From NCBI RefSeq assembly GCF_964340395.1, contig NC_135555.1:308001-372000 (forward strand): DNA of 64,000 bases, given 5' to 3'. Below the pieces are notes generated by a model. That model made no database searches and was not told the origin of the DNA. It worked only from the letters and a program-made list of their open reading frames with translations. Positions 44,707-58,280 of this stretch are shown here, one piece after another. Made by a program: the position numbers and the translations under genes. How positions within the stretch are numbered: position 1 is the first letter of the stretch; each line of letters begins with the position of its first letter. The stretch comes from Glandiceps talaboti. Taxonomy: Eukaryota > Hemichordata > Enteropneusta > Spengelidae.

Positions 44707-47700
44707 ATATGAACAGTAGTCTGAAAGAAGTTTAAATATAACATAATATTTAGGAATTAGGAAATACCTGACAGATGTACTCCATGTTGCCTAAGTTGTA
44801 ATCTTTCTAACTTTTTATTAAACCGTACCATGACTGACTTCTCTTTAACTGAAATGCCCTGATAGCAGACATTTCAATGATGCTGGGTGCATACGTACGA
44901 ACTACACAATTGGAGTTGGCAAATTAAAAAGTTACCTCCTGTTGTGAAAAAACTCACCAGTATAGAATACAGCATGATTAAGTTGCATACTTGCTTATAG
45001 GTATATACATTTTATTCTACTCATCGATATCTGTAATGTCCCATGGCATTAACCGGTCACAGTCATAATAATCAATCTTGAACAAAGTCAAGAAATAGCA
45101 ACAATCGGCCTTACATAGCGTCCCTAGACAGTCTGCCTGTAATTTACAGACGTTTTCCTATATCATGGTTATCATAATGAATCTTGGCATACGTTACGTG
45201 ATTAAACTTTATAATGTCATATTTGTAACAGGCGTAAGTGCTTGTTCAAATAGGGTATATGAAGATTTAAGCTTCACACATGGAACGCCAATGTCCTCTT
45301 AACGTCTGCACGTCATCACAACATACACATGTCTTTTCTCGTGTATTTATCCGTCTTGTTATGAGCCCATTGGGCTTGGTGGTTGTATTTTGTACGTTGT
45401 ACAAGCCCTGCACCTATTTCATAAATCAACCTTAACTTAAGAATACTATACAATTGCTTAAACACATCAACAACATTTTTGAACACATTCTTCACATGCA
45501 TGGCGTCCGAAAATAGCTTTCTGTAAGATTTACAAAAACTTGGTTTGAGTAAATCAAAGTTCAATAAATTTATCAAAGTAATTGCCATGCCCGTCTTTTG
45601 AGGGAAAGGGCTAATGAAACCATCGATTAAATATGCTCAGCAAATACAAGGTCAGCAAGGTACTTCATTTATATATGTTGATATCACCCTTTTTCAGACA
45701 AGCTGGAAAAGAGGTATGTGTGTCAGTTTGCATGTAATCCAAGGAATCGTTATTGGGAGACTACAACTTAACCCATTTAGTATAGCTTAAACGATCGATG
45801 TGGTCAAATCGTAAGATACTTGTTGACGTAATGTTATACAAGTATTATGATAACACATATACATGAATCATTTGTCCATTAACAAAATTACATTCGGACT
45901 TCACATTCCAGAAATTCTGTATGTAGTATTTCCCTTATGTTATTGTGGCAAGTTGGCGTCGTGCCTTAAGGAAAGATCACTGTCAGTCATATGGCCCGAT
46001 CGTTCGTAAAAGCTGTAGTCCTTCCTGTTAACTGTTGGTCTTCTATATTGTATAGTAGTATGCAACATACATTCATGCATGTAGTAATAATGATTCTGAT
46101 TATCAAAACAGATATGCCTTTTTAAGCTAGATAAATATTTATGATTAAGTTGCATCACGGATGTCTGCTAGCACTTTATTTGTTGATGAACTGTCATTGC
46201 CAATGGACATCCTAGTTATTTTGCGTTGTGGTTTTTTTTGCTTTAAAATTATTTCGTTTCATTTTCATTTTCATTAAACAAAGAACAAAGATAATAAACA
46301 AATGATAGAAAACAAAGTTATTATAAAATATATGAATTATATTATCCAAATACTAAAAATCAATATCAAATATTATAAATTATACACGTGATTTATATTA
46401 CATTAATATTGTTTTCTTCTAATTACGCATGTTACTAAATTAAACCTTCACATAAAGGTTGCTCAAGTAATGAAAATTCCTGCTCCTTAACTTCAATGTA
46501 TAAGTAATGATTGTAATCCTTACTGGTTTCGTTGAAGGTGATACTGCTTAAGGACTAAATCATACTGCTTAAGGACTAAGTCATTTCCTTTGAACAGTGA
46601 TGGCTATATCATTTTAGCTAGAGCAAATGGTGTGTAAGATTCCATTTGTATTTAATTTTATGAGCATGTACCTAACACGAAAGCCACAATAACTCTAATA
46701 CAAATATAATATTTTATATTCCATCAATATATGAATTAATAAAAAGATACCGCGGTGACGATGGAATGGATTTTATAAATTCTTGAACGATATCGATTTG
46801 CATCTTTAAATGATGTACATATGAATGATCTCAAGACTTCGTAACCAAACTTGTATGCAACAAATTTAATCTGTGACAACATAAGCTTAGGCTTTATACG
46901 ATAATCCCTCTTTTGTGAATTCGTATCAAACGTGGATTTAATGTAACATTTGATATTCTAAGTACAAGGACTGAGACGAGACTAGTCTGATAATAAAGTA
47001 TTATAAGGAAATAAAATGCAATTTGAACCCGTTTTATTATTCTGAAGTTGACTGCACTTTTATAGCACGTAAGTAATAGTAGTTCACTTGAGGTTACATA
47101 ATTACAGTGATGCATGAATCCACGTCAGTCCATCGCCAATAATTTCACTTCTAAAGACTGAGAATGTACCGAAGCAATATGATTGACGGTTAATATGTGT
47201 GTAATTTCGTCTGTAGCCGTTCCTAGGTTACGCGTAATGTTGGACCTCCGTGTAACTTTAAAGTAGTAACTCATCCCGTAGGCTAAATCATTTTACAACA
47301 ACACGAAAATAATTCAACAATACTTTATGCTTGATAGCACAAGCCAAATTGTCATCCTACAACCTTTACAGTCTCATTTGATTTCATGATCTCTGATACG
47401 GTTTAAGCATTATCCTGTATATTGTATCATTCAAAACGCTTTAATGGGAGACACATCAAGACGTTTTCCTAGCGTGATTGGCACAGGTAGACTTCGTGGG
47501 ATTCGATGCAATTATTCGTAATTTTCCAGCAATATCCGTACTCAGCCGCCTTTGGGCAATGAAATAATATCATGACAGAAAATATCACCACGAATGGACT
47601 AGCATTTCTCATTTTTATAGAAGGAGAATAGAAGGACATTTCCTCTACTACAATACGATGTACTTCATGTATTGATTCGCTCTGTAACTGTTACTGGGGG

Positions 47701-48607
47701 GTTCTCTCTTGTGATATGATTCACTCTGTATCTGTTAATGAGGAATTCTGCAACTGTTGATGAAGAGTTCTGTCATGTGATATGATTGAGAGCACAATAT
47801 AGATATTTAGTTTTCAAGTCGGCATACATGAGAGTTTCTTTTGTACTATTAATAGCTACCCCATCCTTACTTGCATCATTACTTCGTCGAAATTAAGTTT
47901 CATTTCTCAATTGTGCGGAAAAGAGGGAATTTATTAGATGTGGAGACACTTAGCGTACGGATACGTCTGAAAGTCTTTCTTAAAGACTCTATTTGATTAG
48001 AATATTGTAATATTCTTCATGCCGTAATTTGTATGACGCTATCTCTTGTCCGGTTGCATCAATAGATGAAAATGAAGTTTCACTACAGCAATTATTCTCG
48101 CCGAGAGTCTTTTCATCGCTCCAGAATCTTTTTAAAAGATTAAAATTGCTATGGGATTTTGGTGTTCTTTTGATCCATCTAAGGTTATAAGGATTGTTGA
48201 TGCTAACACTCAGTCTTGATTATATGCTTTGATGGGCATTTATTTCGTCACTATGGGCGTGATCTAAAAAAAATTACAAATGATAGAGAAAGAGCAAAGA
48301 GGAAATACGCTTTTTCTCATTTTTGTCATCCACGAGTAGTTAAAATCAGCCTGAGATATAGCTCTCACTATTAATCTTTTTTTCAATCTCACCACTATCT
48401 GCAGATTATACAGTCATATATACATTAAGGTAATTGCCACATACGTTATTCATTTCATAGTTCTATTCTGTGTTCTGTGTTTTTATCAAATTATAGCCAA
48501 TTTTCTACATTCCTTCTGCTCATATCCATTTTATCTTTTTTCCTAAATGGGAGTACAATACAGTGACAAAGCCAACGACCACATGACAGAAAATGACAGA
48601 TATGTGG
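44707..48607. other. Intergenic DNA, no gene recognised
   Basis: AT-rich but not CpG-poor. A short direct duplication (about 21 bp, ATACTGCTTAAGGACTAA) lies near 46543-46582. An open frame on the - strand at 45316-45588 has no recognisable domain, splice signals or composition suggesting a gene. Confidence 0.5.
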
Positions 48608-48676
48608 TCATCATCATCATCATCATCGTCATCATCATCATCATCATCATCATCGATATCATCACCATCATCATTG

Positions 48677-48717
<41 letters not shown>

Positions 48718-48739
48718 GATATCATCACCATCATCATTG

Positions 48740-48784
<45 letters not shown>

Positions 48785-48804
48785 ACAACAACAACAACAA
48801 CAGC

Positions 48805-48835
<31 letters not shown>
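48608..48835. repeat. (ATC)n then (AAC)n trinucleotide tract
   Basis: About 175 bases of ATC repeats carry two copies of an interruption (CGATATCATCACC) 63 bases apart, followed by about 55 bases of AAC repeats. Apparent poly-Asp, poly-Ser and poly-Asn frames are artefacts. Confidence 0.97.
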
Positions 48836-48836
<1 letters not shown>

Positions 48837-49189
48837 GAAACACCACAATGACCATCATCACCATATAGAGTAGATACAATATGATAAATCATGTCAATTT
48901 CATGGAAGTTGTGAAAACCAACTTACACAGTTCAATACAGTTTAACTGGTTTTGTGCATGAAATCCAATTAATGTAAGTAGATTATGAATGAAATTGATT
49001 GTAATCTAAAGCAGGGGTTCACACGAAACTGACAAATGTCAGAACATCCGAGAAATAAGTAAACATCGTCAGATAATATTTTAGAGAAGATGATAATACA
49101 TGTAAAATCAACGACAATAGATTGTGAAGGCAAGCATTACATCCGACAGGCACGCGTCATACTTGTGATGTTCATTTGCATTTCCTCAG

Positions 49190-49316
49190 GCAGGCAAAGG
49201 GAATAGCAAGACTGACACCTCTATCTATACAAAGGATTCTTACTGTAGGATTACGCATAACGTACATAATACTACTATTGTTTCACACTCTGTCAACAGT
49301 AACTTATGGAAAGCAG
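49190..49316 (+). CDS. Weak candidate exon, hydrophobic segment, unrecognised
   Basis: A pyrimidine-rich acceptor (TTTCCTCAG) ends at 49189 and a GTGTGT donor begins at 49317. One open frame between them reads QAKGIARLTPLSIQ and then a hydrophobic run with TYIILLLFHTLST that could be a signal anchor. I do not recognise the family. The frame also continues past the donor to a stop at about 49439, so this could equally be chance. Confidence 0.15.
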
Positions 49317-50138
49317 GTGTGTTTTAAACGTATCAAGGCTACAAGAGAGGTCATTTGTTGTAGGTGGAAATCGTCACAAATACAGATATCACAGTTAGAG
49401 GGCGATTTCTTGTATTTCGGGATGAACACTTGTAAATAGATCTACACATTTTAAACAGTCAATTGCACGATAGACAAACTTGCAACTCGGAAAGTCGCCC
49501 GTAAATTACTGAATAAAAAAATATTGTAACCATGTGTTTATGCTTCTCTTCCGTATATCCTGCGTGTGATGCGAATAAACAGTTGTGGTGGTAAAAACTT
49601 ACTGGGACAGCAGCAATCCACCTTAATATTTCAAAATGTCGAATGTTATCTCGTTGTCGTCAAATCCTACTGCTGAAATTTTGTCGATGCATAAAAAAGA
49701 ATTCATAAATCGTAAAAGATCATGAAAGCACGTGACCTTTTGTAAACACATACGAACATGAAAAGAATTCATTGTAGGACATATAGCATGGACTGGTTGA
49801 GAAAGCAATTTCAAAAATAAATATTTTACTTACTCTGTAAAGTATAGATAAAATGGTACATGTAGACTGTGACGTTTATAAAACGATTAGAATGTAGTGT
49901 AGGTGAGATCTCTTTGTACCTATCGAAAAACTGCAATCGAGAAACAAGCCAAATTAAGCAGTGAGGTCGACCAATACTGGAAGGTATAAGTAGACCTCAG
50001 ACGCATTTTTTCAAATCGATCATCGTCAGTGGCATAGTCTGTCCATTTCTTTGTATTGACAAATGGCGTCTTTGAGAAGGGAATATTTCTTTTATGTTTT
50101 ACTGCCTTGCTATTTTTCCATGATATGATAAAGTTTAC

Positions 50139-50450
50139 TTACAATGAACCAAAGGGTATTTTGTTTCCCTGCATTGATACTATCTTTTTACTCGTAAATG
50201 TGACCCAGATACGTGTTCGCCACTTGAACCCTTCATCATCAAATACGACTTCACGTGCATACACCTGTGTCTCCTCTTCCTTAAATGGAACGACCCATTC
50301 CATAGGCCTGATATTATTATACAGAGCTGCTCTATTATTCATAGTCATCCAACAAGCGACGTATTCTCGAAGCGACAACATTAATTTGGCTTTTGATGTT
50401 GTTGACAGGACGGTATGAAACACGAGCGTTTCTCCATTGCCATCTTTCAC
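50139..50450 (-). CDS. Weak candidate exon on the - strand, unrecognised
   Basis: A 104-codon open stretch, uninterrupted from about 50485. Its composition looks protein-like: LREYVACWMTMNNRAALYNN, then EWVVPFKEEETQVYAREVVF with alternating hydrophobic residues and few low-complexity runs. There is no ATG at its start (GTG at 50450). A well-placed ATG (TTACCATGG) lies upstream near 50513-50515 in another frame, so splicing would be needed. No domain was recognised. Confidence 0.22.
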   Translation of the reverse strand: MKDGNGETLVFHTVLSTTSKAKLMLSLREYVACWMTMNNRAALYNNIRPMEWVVPFKEEETQVYAREVVFDDEGFKWRTRIWVTFTSKKIVSMQGNKIPFGSL

Positions 50451-50972
50451 GGGAAAGTGTGAAGGGAGGCGGGTGTGAAGAGTCTATGCCGTAGTTGTCT
50501 CTCATCGCCGGCCATGGTAACTTCCACTACGTCGATACGTTGTAGTTGTGGTAGCAACGAGGAAACGGACACAGACATAGAACAACCTTTATGTATGTAT
50601 GTCAATACACCTGTCGTATATAGCTACCTAAATACCTGAATTTCAAGAAGGAAATCTAGTTTATTTTACCTCAAAGATTCTACAACCGTGAAGACTGCAA
50701 CCTTTGACAGAATCCAGTCTACATATTTTTATTTTTTTTGTAATTTGAACAAGTGACTGTGGTTCACATTACTTAATATCTTTCCAAATTACTTCGCGGT
50801 TCAATAGATCTCTGAGCTGCAGTCATCCCACTTTTCATAATTACCACGAATATAGATTGTAAGAATCGACAGGCGTGGTTACATGGAAGCGGCAAGCGTT
50901 TTATTCTCATTGATGATCACAGTGTTTTAATTTGAACATTTCATAAATTCTACCCTCGATAATGTTTGAAAC

Positions 50973-51231
50973 ATGCAACGGGGATCACCAGTGTTACAAG
51001 GACGACGACACTTCGACCAACTTTCGGCCCAGGTGCTTATAACTTTCCTACTAGTAACCACATTGAGATTGGCTACATCTTATCAAACCAACACATTTGC
51101 AACACTCTGTGATGCACTGAGGTCATATCGACATCTCAACTTTACTTTGGATGAAGGACGTTGGGCGGTAAATGTCGAACACAATGTTTTGGATACATCA
51201 TCAGGATATATAAGCGGCGTTGTCTACAAAG
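50973..51231 (+). CDS. Candidate first coding exon with signal peptide, unrecognised secreted or membrane protein
   Basis: ATG at 50973 opens 86 codons up to a consensus-like donor (AAAG|GTAAAT) at 51232. Residues 21-34 (VLITFLLVTTLRLA) form a hydrophobic core with cleavage plausible after ATS (about residue 36). The mature start is polar (YQTNTFATLCDALRSYRHL) and has an NFT glycosylation sequon, followed by DEGRWAVNVEHNV. I do not recognise the family. A possible next exon begins at 52369 or 52371, but neither reading gives a convincing continuation. The frame runs past the donor to 51341, so chance cannot be excluded. Confidence 0.3.
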
Positions 51232-52370
51232 GTAAATATAGTAATTGTTATCTATATAGCACAGTCCTTCAATATTACCCATTTTACAGCTTCACCATGT
51301 ACAACTATAAAACGTTTTTAAAAGGAAAGGCAAACCGCTAAAAGGCAAAACGAATGACTACATAAAAAAATATAAAATGACAAGATGATTTAACGCTATA
51401 AACATGGAATACTGTCCGTTATAAAGGCACCGATGGTTACAATTTTGCATTAAATGATCGGTGTGCCTGAGGAATTAGCCTGCATTAGAAAATAAACGTC
51501 TGTAAAATACGTCCAATTAGACTTAAGTCAATTCTAATAGATTGGAAAGAACTAACTAGAGTCTTCAAATACACAATATTGTTACATGAGCGTAGAACAT
51601 AATTTGACGTTAATCAAATAGAAGAACGTGTTGACTGACACTCTTTAGTGGCTTTAGTTTGTCAGTCATAACTTAATGGTTTCAGTTTCGCTACAAAAAG
51701 ATAAAGAAACTAATTCTAGTTTAAATCCATAACCAGCAACCTAAAATGGTAGTGTATTACAATTGCCAGTCTTGCATGTATCATCGAACACATCAAAATT
51801 AATTACATTGGGCAAATATTTGCATTTGGAAGTGTTTTTCTCGATTTGGTGCCGATAAATTAATATTATTGCAATTTATTAATCAACCCAAATTAAAATA
51901 ACCGTTGAAATAGTAATGAAATTTGATAAATTAAAAAAATGATAAATAAATGTGCGATCTTTCACAATCTTCAGTCCAGTTTTGTGTTGCCTGACAGTTT
52001 CTCATGGGAAATTGTCAGTATCTGTTATTTTGATCATAATACAGTACAGTGTCTTTATTAGATACAGTGGAAGATGGATAATGGGAAATAGGTCATCCCA
52101 ATAAGAAAATGAACATGTCATCACAAATTATTGATGTAAAACTCACTCATCTATACATTTTAAACATTACACCTCATTTCTTTCGTCGTTCTCGATGTGT
52201 CCGACCCGTCGATATTTCTAGCTCTAGGTAAAAGCCAATTTATGTTTTGTTCCTTCACATTTGATAGTAAATGTAACTAAAACAAACAGTAACGTCAATA
52301 TTTGAAATGCCGACCTGTTGATCAATAACGTTTTTGCTATACTGCTTTACTCTATCACTTACAAACAGAG

Positions 52371-52531
52371 TGTGTCATGTTGGTGTTGGTGACCGTGCAA
52401 GCAAAACTGAATTGGGACAGAAATTTAACCTATGTGACATGTCGACACCATACAAAGATATGATATACATGTTACAAGGCTCGTGCATTACATACTTCCA
52501 TGATACCATGACCTTGTACTTTAAGCACTGA
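52371..52531 (+). CDS. Weak candidate exon following 50973-51231, unrecognised
   Basis: Acceptor-like CAAACAG lies at 52362-52368, with an alternative AG two bases on. With the second AG the phase-1 junction from 51231 continues as VCHVGVGDRASKTELGQKFN to a stop at 52529-52531. No family resemblance and no donor were seen. It is recorded only because it is phase-compatible. Confidence 0.12.
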
Positions 52532-53689
52532 CATCTTCAATTCTCTTCGTCATTATTGAATACACATGCATCAAGGTTATTTAATAGCAATTAATCAAAA
52601 ATATACAAATAAACCTGGCATTATACGACTAGCATAACAAAAATGAATTAGTTATCGAAATAGGAATGAATCTCTCGTACTTGAGGTAAAGTAATACTGT
52701 AATAGTAATAAAATTGGCAATCTTAACAAATCCCAGTGTCACTTTATGCTTTTAAATGGGTTTACACATCAACAAATAAACATGCAATTGTTAAAGGGCT
52801 TAAACTCTCGACATATTCGTCACAAAGCCTACCTGTAGAGTAAGACAATGCAGATAAGAAATTATGGTGCGTGTATAGTACATCTCCCAAGTTTTGGAAA
52901 ATGAAATAAAACCCAGGTCAAGAATACTGTGTGGCGATATAGTACTATTCTCAGTTTACAGTGCTGTAAGTGAAAAGTGTAGAATACTCTTTGTAAACAT
53001 GTCTCATATATGTCTGTTAACGTTTATGATGAACATAATGACATATATGACCATCAAAAGATACAATCTCACCTTTCAAAGATGCACTTTGCATGTACTA
53101 GTGTTTAAGTAAATATTGTCTGAAAGGTTTCTAGTAACAAAGTATCTCTCTGTACAACATTCCCTACGATTTTGTGTTCTCCACCATGAATTCTAGCCTA
53201 TGTCCAAGGTACGATTTCTATTCATCCAAGTCACTTCTAGAAGTTACAATATTGACATCGGCTTAATGATAATTATATTTTGTATTAACGCTTACAACTC
53301 TGTAACCGATTACTCCGTCAGGTTATTTCTTTTGCAAAATAAAAATGATATTATATCATATTACATTATTAACATTTACGATGACGTATTTTGGTTGCCG
53401 TGGAGATGGAATGAGAAATGTTAATAATATGTCCCTTGGGATGGAATTTTGCAAATTACAATTGAGATGTTTTTAGCAGACACTCATATTTCAGTAAACA
53501 ATGCTTTTATATTCTCAAGGTAACGATTGTCATCAATATTGAAAATCGTTCCTGTTATTTTTATACAATATATCTCGTGAATTTCTATTCGTCAACGTAT
53601 TTTTGTTTGATATCGACATGAGACGAAATCGCGGAAAATATGCTCACAGAGCAAAAGCATTTGGTATCATTTAAACAGAAGTTAACAAC

Positions 53690-54567
53690 TATAGGCTAGC
53701 GCAAATGGCGTTATAGCACAACTGTATTTGGCTGTTGCTATGGGCGTAGTCTTGTTGCTAGGCATTTTTGCTTACATTTTTGGAATCGTTATTCACATAC
53801 CTATCAATCCCAGGTTTCATCTTTGAAACATACATCATCATTTGGCTGTTGCTATGGGCGTGGTATCGTTGCTAGGCATATTTGCATACATTTTTGGAAT
53901 CGTTATTCACTACCTACCCATCTCAGGTTTCATCTTTGTAATATTAATCATCATTTCATAATAGCTAAGGGCGTGGTCATGGTTTCTAGGGCCAGTTGTG
54001 CCAAAATGTTTTGGGGAACAGTAACTGCGGAATAACACCCCCAGAAACATTCCCACCAAGTTTCAGCCCCATTCACCATATACTTTTTAAGATATGAGTT
54101 TTTGACCAAAATTGAGATTTTTACAATTAATTTGCATATCGCCAATGGGATCATCACACCTTCATCTACACATCGCTACATGTATTCCCATTAAATTTCA
54201 GCTCAATCTGCTCACTAGTTTTTGAATGAAAGCTCAATATGCTCAGCAGTTTAGGAATTATAGATTTGTTACCATAAAGACACATTCTTAGCCCTAATTT
54301 GCATATTACTGATAGGATCATCATGTCATGAACAATTCTTAATTTAGACACTCCTTAAGAACATTCCCACCCAATTTCCGATCTGTCCAGTAGTTTTTTA
54401 GTTTAATTTTTTTGACGAAAAATCACGTTTTGACCAAAATGACACAACCTGCTGTTATGTGATCGTTTTGCTTTAAACACTTCACAACTAAACATCACAA
54501 GCAGTGTCTCCACCAAATACCAAGGCAATTGGTTGGGCGGGTTTTTTTTTTTAGTTTAAGTGTTTAC

Positions 54568-54600
<33 letters not shown>

Positions 54601-54654
54601 CGATACGACACCATGGCTATAGCACTAGTGAACTTCATTGTTCAGTTGTGCTAG
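53690..54654 (-). mobile_element. Family B element, copy B4 (inverted)
   Basis: On the - strand the 5' hairpin is near 54614-54654 (CACTAGTGAAC and TTCAGTTGTGCTA on the + strand). A (CAGA)n microsatellite at 54568-54600 and the core follow. Two about 115-bp subrepeats (TTTGGCTGTTGCTATGGGCG near 53727 and 53841) are followed by the 3' TAGCACAACTG at 53714-53724. Confidence 0.62.
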
Positions 54655-54746
54655 AGACTTCATCAATATCCCTACCAAATATTAAAATATTCTTCCCAGT
54701 AGTTTTTCACTTTAAGTTTCTTTAATGAAGCTGCCCACAGATAGGC

Positions 54747-54783
<37 letters not shown>

Positions 54784-54846
54784 TCTTTATCAGGTCTCAT
54801 GTCTATAGAATGAATAAACTTGTTTTAATTCAGGTGTGCTAAAAAC
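54655..54846 (-). mobile_element. Family B remnant, copy B5 (inverted, 5' part only)
   Basis: This carries B-core words, a (CAGA)n tract near 54743-54779 and a degenerate 5' end (TTCAGGTGTGCTA) next to B4. It looks like a truncated second insertion or an internal duplication. Confidence 0.45.
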
Positions 54847-55029
54847 AGTCTTTCCACATTAATTTTGATTTCATCGACAGGTAGGTGCGAAGTAAAAGAT
54901 TTAATGATTTCATGACATCAATACAAAATTATCCTTTCATTCTAGGTTGAGACTGCAAGGAGTCTTTCATGGCAAAAATCTATGAGGTGATCATTTTCAT
55001 TTGCACAATTTTTTTCATCTATTCACCAA

Positions 55030-55075
55030 AAGTAATGTCCCACCGAATACCAAGGCACTTTGTCTGGCAGTTTTG

Positions 55076-55168
<93 letters not shown>

Positions 55169-55217
55169 TTTCACCATGGCTATAGCACTACTGAACCTCA
55201 GTTCAGTTGTGCTAAAA
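55030..55217 (-). mobile_element. Family B remnant, copy B6 with long (CA)n
   Basis: The 5' hairpin (CACTACTGAACCTCAGTTCA, then GTTGTGCTA) is near 55177-55213, and the microsatellite is an 86-base (CA)n at 55077-55163. The short core start CACCGAATACCAAGGCACTT is near 55041. The open frame across 54969-55481 simply reads through the CA tract. Confidence 0.5.
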
Positions 55218-55502
55218 ACAACAGGAAATGTTACAACATGCTGTTACTCTCATTGTATGGCCATTTGCTCTTGGACAATACTTGATCAGACTGCTGCTCT
55301 TGAAATCACGCAAAGTGCTAGTATCTACTATTGTTTTTTAATAATATATCCAAACACAGTTTCAAACATTTTTGAAACACTACTAGTGCATTTTGCACTA
55401 CCTGGGTGGATAAAAATTGTTATACTTCTCTTCGTCTTAACAATGCTCTCAATTCCATTTAACAGTACATTTTACAGTTAACAGGACAGATATTACACAA
55501 CG

Positions 55503-55612
55503 AAGTCGTCTGCAAACTCGTTAACCATCAATGAAACTGTCCGCAATTTGTTAACCATTTCAATGACACTGTCTGCAATCTTGTTAACTGTTACAATGCC
55601 ACTGTCAGTCAG
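55503..55612. repeat. Degenerate about 45-bp tandem repeat, about 3 copies
   Basis: Repeated words GTCTGCAA...TTGTTAACCAT and CAATGACACTGTC with substitutions and indels. Confidence 0.7.
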
Positions 55613-56949
55613 CTCATAAACACATGTGCTTCCATACCCAAGACTTTTATTTCAATTGTGCACCTCTGTTCTCAAGTGAAGTGTGCATAAAATCATCTGT
55701 ACCTTACCTAGGTCCCAAACAAACACGTCTTCTAGCTCCATATACCCATACTCCCAGTAACACCACTGTGCCATGACGCTATTATTGCTGAATGGGTTTG
55801 CTGTATTGAATTTGTTCATAAACATGAGACGAAGTTCACATGACAGAGCTACAGGAAAATAATTATGATATCCTCAGTTGGGAAACATAAATAACTGGTC
55901 AAATTTGGACTGATGTACTGGATTTAACACAGTAGGGCAAATATCAGATTATTTGGCCGAGATGAGCGGAATGGGGTTTCTATATTTATTTTGTTCATTA
56001 AACACGATAATGAGTAAGTGTACAGGGTTGTATAACAGAGCTTCACATAATAACAGTGACGTTCTGGGGAAAATTAAAAAAGAATCACTGAATTCGAAGT
56101 ATAATTTCGTTAGAATATGGGTCCTCACCTATTTAATGCATTTAATAGGACATTTGTGGGGTCAACGTCTGTTAGTTTGTTCAAGGCTCGCCTCAGACAA
56201 AATAACATGTTTACCCCGAAAGTGTCCTGTTAAATCCATTAAATAGAAACTGATCCGTACTACAACCACCAGTAAAAGGATCTGTTAGAGAATTTAGGTG
56301 TCATGTTATCATGTTCTTATCACTGGGTCACAATTTACGACATATAGAGATTTCTAGACATAATTATAAATGATGGCAATACCATTACAAAATAAGATTT
56401 TGAAACAAATTCTATTCTTCTTAAATATAGATTACGGCGACTAGATGCTAATTTCATCAAAGTTATCATTTGGACTGTTTCAAATGGTTTCAAAAGAAAA
56501 CCGTGTACACAAATTGAGCTTTACAGTAAGTCTTCAATGTATCGGTGAAAGGTTGATAGAGCATGCCCTAACCTAGGTCGTGTATATCGTGAGTGATGCT
56601 TGCTTTTAACGTATATGTGCAATGAAGCTTAACAACTATTAGGAGAAAATGATGTTTTATTTGAAAACAAAAAAAGCTTTTATAGTAGGAGAAATACTAT
56701 TGCATACCTGAAACGAATATTGACCGTGTTCTTTCAGAAAGTCTCAATTCCTAGGTTTTTAACAAATTCCTTGATTTGGGCATAATAACAATTATATGTA
56801 TGTAAGAAAAGTGAACATTTTGTAGTTTGGAGCAAGAAATCAACATTGATATTTTATATTAGTGTATTTTTGTATACCCAGAAAAATTCTCAAAAATGAT
56901 AATCTTTGCCTGTTGATCAAAGAAACACTTATAGGTGGAGATAGCCTAC
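55613..56949. other. Intergenic DNA, no gene recognised
   Basis: No repeat array or splice-bounded coding stretch. An open frame at 55953-56246 (+) has no recognisable domain. Confidence 0.5.
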
Positions 56950-57128
56950 AAACATGGTGTCATCAGAGAGATAAAAGTACGAGATTGTGGCATTGAAGAC
57001 GTCTCCCGGTGATACTATCAATTGGACAATACTTGATCTATTCTGACACATCGGATTATCTCTCATCGTAATAGCTCCAATATTGCAAATCTCCATTTGT
57101 CTGCTATTGACAATTCTCTTGTCCTTCA
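56950..57128 (-). CDS. Weak candidate internal exon on the - strand, unrecognised
   Basis: On the - strand, acceptor TTTCTCTGAATTACAG precedes 57128 and a possible donor GTAGGC follows 56950. The frame reads VKDKRIVNSRQMEICNIGAI, then CQNRSSIVQLIVSPGDVFNA and TISYFYLSDDTMF. It has two Cys and two potential N-glycosylation sites (NRS, NAT), an extracellular-like look. No family was recognised, and the frame ends at a stop soon after the donor. Confidence 0.25.
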
Positions 57129-57829
57129 CTGTAATTCAGAGAAATAATTCTGGGAATTTATGACACTGCACTATATTCGACTTTGTCTATGCATAAAATG
57201 ATATGAACAGCCATTCATCGGAACATCTGATTTTATCAAGCACTTGAAATACTGTTCAGCTATGGTTCATTGCATGGACTACTCGCAAGAACGTCACCTT
57301 TGCACGTCTACAGGGTTTGTTCCCGAGAGATGCAGTGACACAGGTGCATGTTGATAATTACCCAAAACAATCAAGAGCGCTGTTTTTTAGAAGAACAGGA
57401 TCACAAAAATTCATCTAGATGGAATCGTCTTAGCTCTATTATAGTTACTTTCTTTCCTTTCATACAGTAATAAACACGTTATTCATAATTATTTTGAATG
57501 GCGATTATATTAATAATACTTTAAAAGTGTAATATTCAAATGAATTGTGCGTAAATACACTTGCGTTTTGACCGTCTTTGATATCATAATACGTCAATAA
57601 TAACTAATCCTCCATCTTTATTCTCGAAATACTTTAGTGATCTCACGAATCGATCAATGAATTAATCAATATATAATCATGTCTATTGTAATGAGTTTCA
57701 TGCATCTTCTTTAGAAAGTGATGAACCATGAAAGTCACTCTTCCCTGTAAGTTGAAATTATAATGACAGATAAACTTGGTACCTTTTGTTATTACAGAAA
57801 AAAGGAAAAGTACTTACTTAACATAATTG

Positions 57830-58280
57830 CCACAACTGAACTGAAATTCATTAGTGATATAGGCATGGTGAATTGTGTGTGTGTGTGTGTGTGTTTTAAA
57901 ATTGCTCATCAGATTAGGCTTAGATTTGGTAGGGATGTTTCTGTGTATGAATGAATAACAGACTATTCAGGATATATTGATCCAATTAGTGATATGCAAA
58001 TTAGGCTTACAATATCAATTTTGGTCAACAGTTTATATTTCAAAAACTATGTGATGGATGGGGTATGAAATCTGTGGCTATATCCTTAGATATGTCAATC
58101 TGTAGATGTTGTTCAAGATATAATGGCTCTGCCCTAGCAACTATAACTACGCCCTTAGGAACAGCCAAATGCCAGTATATGTAGCAAAGATGCGAATTAA
58201 CCATCCAAAAATGAGCATATATATATATGCGTAGCAACAAACCCACATACATAGTGACAGGAAATGATGGTGTGTATCGC
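57830..58280 (+). mobile_element. Family B element, copy B7 (3' truncated)
   Basis: The 5' end CACAACTGAACTGAAATTCA...TAGTGATATAGGCATGG is followed by a (TG)n tract at 57876-57894, the B core, and one subrepeat with 'TAGGAACAGCCAAATG'. The 3' CAGTTGTGCTA end is not found. Confidence 0.58.

Noticed and set aside
45316-45588. 90-codon - strand frame considered as a retroelement or gene fragment
   Set aside because: No reverse transcriptase or other motif was found. AT-rich composition makes a frame of this length plausible by chance.
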